Below are positions 56,666-64,000 of a DNA stretch of 64,000 nucleotides, piece after piece. The position numbers and the translations under genes are program-made. Numbering within the stretch: the first letter of the stretch is position 1; the number at the start of each line of letters is the position of its first letter. This DNA comes from Niveispirillum sp. SYP-B3756 (GTDB lineage: Bacteria > Pseudomonadota > Alphaproteobacteria > Azospirillales > Azospirillaceae): contig NZ_WIDQ01000006.1 in assembly GCF_009495745.1 (NCBI RefSeq), positions 62,001 to 126,000 of the forward strand, written 5' to 3'. The notes under the pieces were generated by a model, which was not told the DNA's origin, ran no database searches, and saw only the letters and a list, made by a program, of their open reading frames with translations.

Positions 56666-56844
56666 GCCGCACCTGTCCGCCGGATCAGATCGGACATACC
56701 GGCAATATCGGCCAGCCTTTCACCGGCCTCTATCCGTGCTTTCAGGTCGATGAAAGGGTGTCGGATGCCGGCCAGATTGATCCGGTACATGGGCTTCACG
56801 CCCAGACCAGCCAGCGAGTGATCGACGACAACCGCAGACATCAT
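56662..56844 (-). CDS. Small protein coupled to the PepSY reductase
   Basis: 60 residues. ATG 56844 has GAGGA 7 bases upstream, and its TGA overlaps the next ATG (ATGA), strong signs of a translated, coupled gene. The sequence (AGLGVKPMYRINLAGIRHPF, then DLKARIEAGERLADIAG) has no transmembrane segment or motif that I recognise. It may be a small partner of the reductase, or the tail of a decayed gene whose upstream portion lies in 56845-57100. Confidence 0.5.
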   Translation of the reverse strand: MMSAVVVDHSLAGLGVKPMYRINLAGIRHPFIDLKARIEAGERLADIAGMSDLIRRTGAA

Positions 56845-57107
56845 CGTTGGTCCTCAAGTTGCGGCGCGTCAGCGTCACGAACAGGGACATGATGGCGAGC
56901 TGGATGTCGCAGAGTACTGCTGCCGGCCCCGTGCTGCCATTGGTCCAGAAGGACAGCATTGTGGTCCCGATGATCTCGGCACCGGGTGCGAACGGGAACC
57001 CGACGGCGGCATATTCTTTCAAAAAAGCCGGCAACGGCGGCACATCGGCGGAAAACTGCGCCGGCCTCGTCAGCGGGGAGATGATCAGGGGGACCATTGT
57101 CCACTGG
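56845..57107 (-). other. Region with a gene-like frame of uncertain status
   Basis: On the minus strand a frame from 57097 reads VPLIISPLTRPAQFSADVPP, FLKEYAAVGFPFAPGAEIIG and FWTNGSTGPAAVLCDIQLAI, which looks protein-like, but it overlaps the coupled small gene in another frame and shows no ribosome site. I could not identify a family. It may be a decayed gene, as with other remnants in the window. Confidence 0.35.
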
Positions 57108-57139
57108 AGCCCCCTGCTTTTAGTCGAACGCAGGGGGCT
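57108..57139. terminator. Perfect 10-bp stem-loop
   Basis: AGCCCCCTGC, 12-base loop, GCAGGGGGCT, followed by TTTAGA on the plus strand. It lies between lldD (stop at 57248, minus) and the region before the PepSY gene, so it may end the lactate operon. Confidence 0.6.
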
Positions 57140-57247
57140 TTAGATGAATCCGCTCGAATACCTATCTCCCCTGATCGTGACCGATCCAGAGAGATTTTGC
57201 GTTCCCGCAGCTTGTGCGGCGCTGGCGAAAAACCCTGTGCCGGGTGA

Positions 57248-58396
57248 TCAGGCGGCGGCGACCGCCTTTACCAGGCTGTCGGCCGAAATCTCCGCGATGG
57301 AACGCGCGCCCGTCAGCGTCATGGCCACCTGCATTTCCTTGGCGAACAGATCCAGCAGGTTTTCGACACCAGCGGCACCGGCCGCTGCCAGCGCATAGAT
57401 GAAGGCGCGGCCGATCATGGCGCCATCAGCACCTTGTGCCAGCATCCGCACCACATCCAGCCCGGAGCGGATGCCGGAATCCGCCAGAATGGTGAGGTCG
57501 CCCTTCACCGCATCGGCAATTGCCGGCAAGGCCTTGGCAGAGGAGAGAACGCCATCAAGCTGCCGCCCGCCATGATTGGAAACCACAATGCCGTCAGCAC
57601 CGAAGCGAACGGCGTCGCGGGCATCGTCGGGGTCCAGAATGCCCTTGATGATCATCGGGCCCTTCCAGAAGTCACGAATCCATTCCAGATCCTGCCAGCC
57701 GATGGAGGGGTCGAAATTCTGGCTGAGCCAACCGACATAGTCGGCCAAATTGGTCTTTTGCTGCCGATAGGCGGAGACATTGCCCAGATCATGCGGCCGG
57801 CCGAACAGCCCGACATCAATGGCCCAGGCGGGATGCATCACCGCCTGGACCATGCGCCGCAAGGGGGCATTGGGGCCCGACATGCCGGAATGGGCATCGC
57901 GGTAACGGCTGCCGGGCACCGGCATGTCGACGGTGAAGACAAGCTTGCGGATGCCCGCCGCCCAGGCGCGTTCCAGCGCATTCTTCATGAAGCCGCGATC
58001 CCGCAGCACGTAAAGCTGGAACCAGATCGGGCGCTCCACGGCCGCCTGCACTTCCTCAATCGAACAGACGGAGACGGTGGAAAGCGTCAGCGGAATGCCC
58101 TTCTTGGCGGCTGCGCGGGCGGCCTGTACCTCACCGCGCCGCGCATACATGCCGGTCAGGCCGACCGGGGCCAGCGCCACCGGCATACTCACCTTCTCAT
58201 CAAAGAACCGGGTGGAGATATCCACCGATCCAACGCTTTTCAGCACGCGCTGGCGCAGGGCAAGGTCGGAAAGATCCTCCACATTCCTGCCCAGCGTGCG
58301 TTCGGCATTGGCCCCGCCATCGATATAATGGAACAGAAAGGGCGGCAATCGACGGCGGGCGGCCTCTCTGTAATCGGTTGATGAGGATATGATCAT
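57248..58396 (-). CDS. lldD: L-lactate dehydrogenase (FMN, quinone-linked)
   Basis: 382 residues, full length. Oxidises L-lactate to pyruvate at the inner membrane and feeds electrons to quinones. FMN and active-site segments of the alpha-hydroxy-acid oxidase family are present: [28 protein letters not shown], the histidine/arginine motif [14 protein letters not shown], and [17 protein letters not shown]. Its ATG overlaps the stop of lldR (ATGA), so it is the second gene of an lldR-lldD operon. No lactate permease gene lies with it. Confidence 0.95.
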   Translation of the reverse strand: MIISSSTDYREAARRRLPPFLFHYIDGGANAERTLGRNVEDLSDLALRQRVLKSVGSVDISTRFFDEKVSMPVALAPVGLTGMYARRGEVQAARAAAKKGIPLTLSTVSVCSIEEVQAAVERPIWFQLYVLRDRGFMKNALERAWAAGIRKLVFTVDMPVPGSRYRDAHSGMSGPNAPLRRMVQAVMHPAWAIDVGLFGRPHDLGNVSAYRQQKTNLADYVGWLSQNFDPSIGWQDLEWIRDFWKGPMIIKGILDPDDARDAVRFGADGIVVSNHGGRQLDGVLSSAKALPAIADAVKGDLTILADSGIRSGLDVVRMLAQGADGAMIGRAFIYALAAAGAAGVENLLDLFAKEMQVAMTLTGARSIAEISADSLVKAVAAA

Positions 58397-59145
58397 GCTG
58401 GCTGCTTCCCCTGGGGTAATTTGTTGCGCAGGGCCCCGGCCCGGCGCGCGCGCGCGGTTTCCGTTTCGATGCGGCGCAGGCTGTCTTCCACGAAGCAGAG
58501 ATGATCGGTCGCAGCCTGGCGCGCGTCGTCGGCCCGTCCGGCCAGGATCGCCCCGGCAATGGCCTGGTGCTGGTGGTTCAGCTTTTCCACCGTATCGGGC
58601 AGGAGATGCAGTTTGCTGAGGCTTTCGGCGATGCTGACCCGCATCAGGTCGAACAGCCCGGAAATCACCTGCCGCAGCACCAGATTATGCGACGCTTCGG
58701 CAATCGCCATGTGAAAGGCGGCATCCGCGCGTGATTGCGTCTCCGGGTCGGAGGCCCCGGCACAAACGGCGGCGAGGGCTGCTTGCAGTCGCTGCCGATC
58801 CAGATCATCGGCGCGCAGGGCCGCGTGATAGGCGGCATCCGCCTCCAGCGACTTGCGGATTTCCATGACATCCTGCCAATAGCCGCCCTCTGCCTGGGCA
58901 AGCGGCTGCAGGGGCTGCATTGCCTGTTCCAGGGCCCGTTCGGCGCTGCCGGGGGCGACAAAGTTTCCACCACCCCGGCGGCTGACAATCAGGCCATGGC
59001 TGATGAGTTGCTGCATCGTCTCCCGCAGCCGTGACCGGGATACACCCAGCTCTGCCGCCAGGGTCCGTTCCGGCGGCAAGCGCGCGCCCGGCGCCAGCTG
59101 GCGCGCGGCAATCAAGGCCCTGATCTGATCCGTCAATGGGGACAT
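58393..59145 (-). CDS. lldR: GntR/FadR-family regulator LldR
   Basis: 250 residues. N-terminal winged helix ([20 protein letters not shown]) and C-terminal FCD ligand domain with metal-binding histidines ([31 protein letters not shown]). In related bacteria it represses lactate genes until L-lactate binds. ATG 59145 has AGGAG about 8 bases upstream, and this ribosome site forms one arm of the 33-bp palindrome at 59153-59185, so the protein probably represses itself and lldD. Confidence 0.92.
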   Translation of the reverse strand: MSPLTDQIRALIAARQLAPGARLPPERTLAAELGVSRSRLRETMQQLISHGLIVSRRGGGNFVAPGSAERALEQAMQPLQPLAQAEGGYWQDVMEIRKSLEADAAYHAALRADDLDRQRLQAALAAVCAGASDPETQSRADAAFHMAIAEASHNLVLRQVISGLFDLMRVSIAESLSKLHLLPDTVEKLNHQHQAIAGAILAGRADDARQAATDHLCFVEDSLRRIETETARARRAGALRNKLPQGKQPA

Positions 59146-59152
59146 GGGTGTT

Positions 59153-59185
59153 TCTCCTGATTTTGGTCATACCAAAATCAGGAGA
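59153..59185. promoter_or_regulatory. LldR-type operator, perfect 33-bp palindrome
   Basis: 15-base arms TCTCCTGATTTTGGT around CAT, containing the FadR/FCD-family core TGGTnnnACCA. It covers the lldR ribosome site, so binding would block translation start as well as transcription. Confidence 0.8.
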
Positions 59186-59247
59186 ATTTGCAAGGTTATC
59201 TGCGGAAATCAGCCATGCCCTGGTCGTTCACGACCACGGAAAGATAT

Positions 59248-59260
59248 TTGGTAGGACCAA
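59248..59260. promoter_or_regulatory. Second LldR-type operator core
   Basis: TTGGTAGGACCAA, the same TTGGTnnnACCAA core as the palindrome about 80 bases away. Two sites at this distance would allow looping across the lldR promoter. It lies 7 bases from the cydC stop. Confidence 0.65.
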
Positions 59261-59266
59261 TTGGTA

Positions 59267-60949
59267 TCAATCCCCCCGCAACCCCGCCAATGCCGCGTCA
59301 AACCCCGCCTCCCCACGCCGGACATCCAGGCTGATCCGCCCGCCTTCCAGCCGGATCAGCCGGTCGGCCAGCATCGCCTCCCGTCGCAGATGCGTCACCA
59401 CCAGCAGGCTGCGCCCGTCGGCGCGTTGCTTCAGCCGGGCCAGCACGTCGCGGGCGGTGGGCAGGTCCAGCCCGTCCGTCGGCTCATCCAGCAGCCAGAG
59501 CGGACGGTCGCGCAATAGGAAGCGGGCCAGGGCCAGCCGGCGGCGCTGGCCCGATGACAGGCCGCTGCCGCCTTCGCCCAGCAGGCTGTCCAGCCCTGCC
59601 GGTAATGCTGCCACCACCTCCGCCAGCCCGGCATCGGCCAGCACCTGGATCAGTCTTGCATCGTCTGCCGTTGGGTCGGCCAGGGCCAGATTGGCCCGCA
59701 GATCATCCTGAAACAGGGCGGTTTCCTGGCCCAGCAAGGTCCAGGGCAGGGTGCTGATGCTGCCTGCTTCCGCCCGCTGTTCGCCCGTCACCAGGGCCAG
59801 CAGGCTGGATTTGCCGGCTCCGCTTTCGCCCAGGATGGCGACATGCTGGCAGGATTCAATGGTCAGCGACAGCCCGTCAAACAAGGCCACCCCCATGCCA
59901 TCATGCCGGAAGCGCACGCTTTCCAGCCGCAGGGCCACCCCATCCACAGGGCGTGCCGGTGTGGCCGGGGCGGGCAGGGGGCGCAGGTCGGCGGCCACGC
60001 GGGTGGCGGCGCGCAGGCTGCGCCCCAACTCCACCGCACCCCGCCGCAAGGCGGCCACCGGCTCCATCAAGCCCATCGATACCAGCAACAGCAGGGCCGC
60101 CACCGCCGGGGTAATGGCATTGCCTGCCACCAGTGTCGCCCCCAGCAACAGCGCCCCCGCCAGCAGCGCGGTGCCGGCCAGCCCCTGGATGATGCCGGTG
60201 GCGATATCCAGCCGGTTCAACCGTTCATCCGCTTTGGCCAGCCGCCGGTCGGCGGCCAGGGCCAGATCGCGCATCGCCTGTGCGCGGCCGGCCAGCCGCC
60301 ATTCCACCCGCCCGGCCGTCAGGTCCAGCACGCGCAGCCGCAGCGATTCCAGGGCCGCCGCCCGTTGCCCGCCCGGTGCCAGACTGCCACGCACACCCAG
60401 CCACAGCAGGGCCAGGCCCAGCAGCAGCAGGTAAAGGCCGAAGCCTACCCCGCTCCACCCGATCAGCAGATAAAGCCCGGTCCCCGCTGCCAGCGCCAGC
60501 AGCAGCAGGCTGGCCAACGGCACCATCAGCCGCAGATAGAGCGCGTCCAGCGCATCCAGATCGCCTGTCAGCCGGAACAGCAGCCGCCCCGGCCGCTGTA
60601 CCAGCGCCCGCGCCAGCCCTGGCCGTGACAGCGCCCGGAACAGCCGCACCCGCAGCGCCGCCACCACCGACAAGGTGGCATCATGGGTCAGCAGCCGTTC
60701 GCCATAGCGGACACCGGTGCGCAGGATGGCCAGCCCGCGCACACCCGCACCGGGCCGGAACACATCGAACCCCAGTGCCGCCCCCGCCGCCAGCCCGGCA
60801 ATGCCGGTGGCGGTGATGAACCAGCCGGACAGGCCCAGCAGCCCGGCACCGGCCAAGGTTGTGACCCCGGCAACCAGCAACCCCAGCAGCAGCGGGCGAC
60901 CGGCGGCGCGGTGGAACAGGGCCAGGATGGTCAACAGATCACGCTTCAT
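59267..60949 (-). CDS. cydC: Thiol reductant ABC exporter subunit CydC
   Basis: 560 residues. With CydD it exports glutathione and cysteine to the periplasm, needed for cytochrome bd assembly. Six membrane helices in residues 1-300, then an ATPase: Walker A GESGAGKSS, signature LSSGQRRRLALA, Walker B PLWLLDEPTDGLD, H-loop VVTHLRRE. ATG overlaps the cydD TGA (ATGA). No cydAB genes are in the window. Confidence 0.94.
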   Translation of the reverse strand: MKRDLLTILALFHRAAGRPLLLGLLVAGVTTLAGAGLLGLSGWFITATGIAGLAAGAALGFDVFRPGAGVRGLAILRTGVRYGERLLTHDATLSVVAALRVRLFRALSRPGLARALVQRPGRLLFRLTGDLDALDALYLRLMVPLASLLLLALAAGTGLYLLIGWSGVGFGLYLLLLGLALLWLGVRGSLAPGGQRAAALESLRLRVLDLTAGRVEWRLAGRAQAMRDLALAADRRLAKADERLNRLDIATGIIQGLAGTALLAGALLLGATLVAGNAITPAVAALLLLVSMGLMEPVAALRRGAVELGRSLRAATRVAADLRPLPAPATPARPVDGVALRLESVRFRHDGMGVALFDGLSLTIESCQHVAILGESGAGKSSLLALVTGEQRAEAGSISTLPWTLLGQETALFQDDLRANLALADPTADDARLIQVLADAGLAEVVAALPAGLDSLLGEGGSGLSSGQRRRLALARFLLRDRPLWLLDEPTDGLDLPTARDVLARLKQRADGRSLLVVTHLRREAMLADRLIRLEGGRISLDVRRGEAGFDAALAGLRGD

Positions 60950-62523
60950 GCCCCGACCTCCACAATCCGGTCCATGCGGGCAGCCAGCGCCGGGTCATGC
61001 GTGGCGACCAGCAAGGTGCGCCCCGCCGTTGCCGCCACCAATATTTCCCCGATGGCGGCGGCGGTGTCGGCATCCAGATGGGCCGTTGGTTCATCGGCCA
61101 GGATCAGGGCAGCCTCCGGGTCGGCCAGCGCGCGGGCCAGCGCCAGCCGCACCGCCTCCCCGCCGGACAGCCCAACCCCGCCTTCGCCGATGCGCCGCGC
61201 AGCGTCTTTGCCCGGCAGTAGCCGGCGGATCAACCCACCGGCATCGCTGCCGGCCCGGCCCAAGCTGACATTGGCGGCCAGAGAGGCATTCTGCAGAAAG
61301 GGCCGGTGGCCGACCCAGCCGATGCGGTCCAGCCGCTGCACCGTTCCCTGCTCGGCCTGCAACAGGCCGGCAGCCAGCGCCAGCAGGGTGGATTTGCCGC
61401 TGCCGCTGGGGCCCAGCAGGGCCACCCGTTCACCCGCCCGCAGGGACAGATCGAACCCATCAATCACCGGGGCCGCCGCGCCGGGATAGGCAAAGCGGAT
61501 GCCGTTCAGCACCAGTGCCGTGCCGGCCGGCGGCAGCGGGGCGCTCTGGCTTTCCGCCGCAACAGCCGCCGTCCCCGTCAACGCGTTCAGCGCCTTGATG
61601 GCGGCTTCCCCGCTGGCCCGGTCATGCCAGGCGCCGGCCAGATCGCGCCAGGGCTCAAAAAAAGCCGGGGCCAGCAGCAGGATGAACAGGCCCTGCGCCA
61701 GATCCAGCCGCCCGCCCCAGGTGCCCCATTCCAACTGCCCCAGCAAGTGGAAGCCGGTATAGACGGCCACCAGCGCCACCCCCAATGCTGAAAACAGCTC
61801 CAGCACGGCAGACGACAGAAAGGCGATGCGCAGCACCGCCATGGTCTGCTGCTTTACCCTGGTGGCCAGCGTCTGGATGCGGCCGGCCACCGCGTCTTCC
61901 GCATCCAGCGCCCGGATGGTGGGCAGGCCGCGCAGCCGGTCCATCAGCAGCCCATTCATGCCGCCGACAGCCATCAACTGTTCCTCGCTGGCCTTTTTGG
62001 CGCGGATGCCGATCAGCGCCATGAAGATGGGGATCAGCGGGGCCGCTACCAGCAGGATCAACCCGGCCGCCCAGGAATGCCAGGCCACGGCCAGCAACAG
62101 CGCCGGGCAGACCAGCATCAACCGCCAGCGCACCGGCACATAGCGTTGCAGATAGGGGGTGACGGCCTCGGCCTGTTCGGCCAGCAGGGCGGCCAGCGTG
62201 CCCGATGCTGGCAGGGTCGGGTCCAGCGGCATCCGCCGGCCCAGATGGTCCAGCGCCGCGCGGCGCAAGTCCGTCAGGGTCTGTCGGGCAGAGCGAAAGG
62301 CCAGCCGCCGCCCAGCTGCATCCAGCGCGGTACGGGCCATGCCGATGGCGGCAAAGCCCAGTGCCGGGCCCAGCAGGTCGGCCATGCCGGCCCCCTTCAC
62401 CATGGCCAGCACCGCCGCGGCCAGAATCCAGGCCTGGGCGATCCAGAACAGGTCAGCAAGCGACTGGAACAGGGCACCCAGCTTAAGCTGGCGGTCGGCG
62501 GCAGGCTTGGAACGGTCTTTCAT
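60946..62523 (-). CDS. cydD: Thiol reductant ABC exporter subunit CydD
   Basis: 525 residues from ATG 62523 (MKDRSKPAAD); the frame is open to 62586, but the extra residues are low-complexity. Membrane domain with helices such as LFWIAQAWILAAAVLAM and LMLVCPALLLAVAWHSW, then the ATPase domain: Walker A GPSGSGKST, signature LSGGEAVRLAL, Walker B AALILADEPTAHLD. First gene of the cydDC pair. The exact start is uncertain because no strong ribosome site is seen. Confidence 0.93.
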   Translation of the reverse strand: MKDRSKPAADRQLKLGALFQSLADLFWIAQAWILAAAVLAMVKGAGMADLLGPALGFAAIGMARTALDAAGRRLAFRSARQTLTDLRRAALDHLGRRMPLDPTLPASGTLAALLAEQAEAVTPYLQRYVPVRWRLMLVCPALLLAVAWHSWAAGLILLVAAPLIPIFMALIGIRAKKASEEQLMAVGGMNGLLMDRLRGLPTIRALDAEDAVAGRIQTLATRVKQQTMAVLRIAFLSSAVLELFSALGVALVAVYTGFHLLGQLEWGTWGGRLDLAQGLFILLLAPAFFEPWRDLAGAWHDRASGEAAIKALNALTGTAAVAAESQSAPLPPAGTALVLNGIRFAYPGAAAPVIDGFDLSLRAGERVALLGPSGSGKSTLLALAAGLLQAEQGTVQRLDRIGWVGHRPFLQNASLAANVSLGRAGSDAGGLIRRLLPGKDAARRIGEGGVGLSGGEAVRLALARALADPEAALILADEPTAHLDADTAAAIGEILVAATAGRTLLVATHDPALAARMDRIVEVGA

Positions 62524-62716
62524 GATACCGGGCGGCAACGGCGCCATGGCGCGGGGACGCCATAGATGCCGCGTCCCCGCGCCCACGGCAACCGGACAAA
62601 CCGTCTCGGTTGGTTCACAGGGGAAATTTTCTGCCCTGTGTGCCTTTGCAGGTGGGATGGTCGATCCTCACGGCACCGTGATCAGGGCTTTATCCCTTGT
62701 GGGAACGAGAAAGCGG

Positions 62717-63358
62717 TCAGTCGCCCAACTGGTGCTTCAGGTCGTAAAGGGTGGCGCCAATATGGTTGGCGGTCAGGCTTTCCACCAGGGCGCTGTCACC
62801 GGCCAACCAGGCTTCCAGGATCTGCCGGTGTTCGCGGCGCGCCCGCTCCTCCCGCCCCTGCGGGGCCAGATGCACGCGGACATAGCGTTCGGACAGAATA
62901 TGCAGTCGCTTCAGCAGCGTATGGGTCACCGGCCCTGCCGGACGGATCAGCGCCAGATGGAAGACACGATTGCCGGTGACGTGGTCGGTGCCGTCCATAT
63001 CCTGCTGCTGTTCCAGGGTGGTCAGTGCCTCCTGGGCGACCTTCCGGTCTTCGGCGGTGGCGTTGCGGGCGCCGTCCGCCGTGGCCCCCGGCTCCAGCTT
63101 CAGGCGGAGCGCAAACACCTCCGTCGCCTCCGCCCCGGAAAGCGGGCGGACCACATAACCCCGGTTGGGGTAGGAGGTCAGCAGCCCATCCTGTTCCAGC
63201 CGGCCCAGCGCCTCCCGCAAGGGGATCTTGCTGACGCCCAGTTCATTGGCAATCACGTCCTGGCGCACGGGTGTTCCCGGCGCCATGGTCCCCATCAGGA
63301 TATGGCGGCGCACCACGTCATAGGTCTGATCGGAAAGCGTTCGGACTACAATGCTCAT
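62717..63358 (-). CDS. GntR-family regulator, FCD type
   Basis: 213 residues from ATG 63358 (MSIVVRTLSD); alternative ATGs at 63370 and 63373 add five residues at most. Winged helix (VIANELGVSKIPLREALGRL; YVVRPLSGAEATEVFALR) and an all-helical FCD domain with histidines (FHLALIRPAGPVTHTLLKRLH). Such regulators control catabolic genes in response to carboxylic acids. It diverges from the DUF885-like gene and shares its upstream region, so that gene may be a target. The ligand is unknown. Confidence 0.88.
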   Translation of the reverse strand: MSIVVRTLSDQTYDVVRRHILMGTMAPGTPVRQDVIANELGVSKIPLREALGRLEQDGLLTSYPNRGYVVRPLSGAEATEVFALRLKLEPGATADGARNATAEDRKVAQEALTTLEQQQDMDGTDHVTGNRVFHLALIRPAGPVTHTLLKRLHILSERYVRVHLAPQGREERARREHRQILEAWLAGDSALVESLTANHIGATLYDLKHQLGD

Positions 63359-63373
63359 TCTGGTCCACATCAA

Positions 63374-63761
63374 CAGGAAGGGTGCCTGGGCAGCCGCCTA
63401 GCGTTGGCAAGCGGTGTCATCAGGCCGCTGCCAGACCAGCCGAAGCCACCGGCAGCTTGGCGATTGTCCCGGAAATGATCGCTAACTGCAAAGGGATGTT
63501 GCGCGCGAGCAATCCATTTCAAGCTGCCCCAGCCATGCGATACCGGCGGCGTCGCACAAGCTGGGATTTGCTGTTGCGATCGGCGGAAATTCGTCTAAAG
63601 TATACGAAATAAACACTGACATATAAATACGAATGCCGCCAGGGGCCTGATCTGGGAAGGATGGCGTGACCGGGGGGCCGCGCAAGCAATGATGCCCCAC
63701 CCGCTATTCATCGCCAAGGGCCCTCATCCTGTCATCGTTTCCCTCGCCTGAACGAAAGACC
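63374..63761. other. Intergenic region between gntR and the DUF885-like gene
   Basis: 388 bases with no convincing gene. It contains an AT-rich stretch at 63595-63635 (GTATACGAAATA ... ATAAATACGAAT), the likely promoter area for both divergent genes; the repeated ATACGAA could be a regulator half-site. Confidence 0.45.
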
Positions 63762-64000
63762 ATGATGCGTCCAGCCAGCCAAACCGTCCAAAGCCGTTTC
63801 CGGACCCCGCGTGCCCTGTTGCTGGGGACGGGGATCGCCCTGTTCGGCGCCACCGCCAGCTTCGCCGGCCCGGCCGATGATCTGGGTTCCGTGCTCAGCG
63901 ATTATGACAAGCTGCTGGCGGCGGCTGACCCGATCAGCGCCGGCCAGCGGGGCGACCCGGAAGCCGCCAAGCGCTGGCCCGATGACAGCCCGGATGCCGT
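63762..64000 (+). CDS. DUF885-like secreted protein (5' part only)
   Basis: 79 residues are visible before the window ends. ATG 63762 (or 63765) is followed by a signal peptide (RALLLGTGIALFGATASFAG), then ADDLGSVLSDYDKLLAAADP and GQRGDPEAAKRWPDDSPDAV, which resembles the N-terminus of DUF885 proteins, presumed metal-dependent peptidases. The catalytic part is outside the window, so the assignment is tentative. The ribosome site is weak (GAAAG). Confidence 0.6.
   Translation, partial: MMRPASQTVQSRFRTPRALLLGTGIALFGATASFAGPADDLGSVLSDYDKLLAAADPISAGQRGDPEAAKRWPDDSPDA

Overview
The window is high-GC DNA with alphaproteobacterial gene families and gene orders: pyrB next to a pyrC-like gene and plsY, cydDC, lldR-lldD, and remnants of urt urea uptake and urea carboxylase genes. 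I infer a Rhodospirillales/Azospirillaceae-type alphaproteobacterium. That placement rests on family resemblance only and was not tested by any search.

About 1-27216 (minus strand) is a hybrid polyketide/non-ribosomal peptide assembly line. Four very large genes are read in order with start/stop overlaps and encode a collinear line: acyl-AMP ligase-ACP-KS-(dead AT)-DH-KR-ACP; KS-DH-KR-ACP-C-A-PCP-KS-AT-KR-ACP; KS-(AT remnant)-KR-DH-ACP; and TubC docking-C-A-PCP-C..., which runs off the left edge. Only one of the four elongating PKS modules carries a complete AT. A discrete acyltransferase is encoded on the opposite strand at 28442-29413, so the line appears to mix cis- and trans-AT logic. The expected product is a fatty-acyl, probably diene-containing, lipo-polyketide-peptide.

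27217-35673 looks like the service region of the cluster. It holds two DUF697-like membrane proteins (27710-28324 and 35185-35673), the discrete AT, and a minus-strand operon encoding a SyrD/PvdE-type peptide exporter, an SPFH/prohibitin-like protein and a membrane-anchored protein with 14 propeller-type repeats plus five further repeats. The exporter-SPFH-propeller operon bracketed by DUF697 paralogues is the best candidate here for an undescribed system.

35682-40482 is a graveyard of urea-nitrogen genes: a urtA'-'urtD deletion scar, a frameshifted porin, the C-terminus of allophanate hydrolase, and a urea carboxylase broken by a deletion, a nonsense codon and frameshifts. Two phage-tail-like genes (40714-41681), an FAD oxidoreductase, two GDP-mannose dehydratase paralogues and a glycosyltransferase-like gene follow, separated by strong palindromes.

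46972-52891 is mostly housekeeping: plsY, a PyrC homologue that lacks metal ligands, pyrB, a small protein, and a tandem pair of secreted TonB-C-like proteins. 53168-54700 contains pseudogenes of an aldehyde dehydrogenase and an acyl-CoA synthetase. 54713-63373 holds a PepSY/flavodoxin-reductase/ferredoxin fusion, lldD-lldR with a conspicuous operator palindrome, cydDC and a GntR regulator. The start of a DUF885-type secreted protein runs off the right edge.
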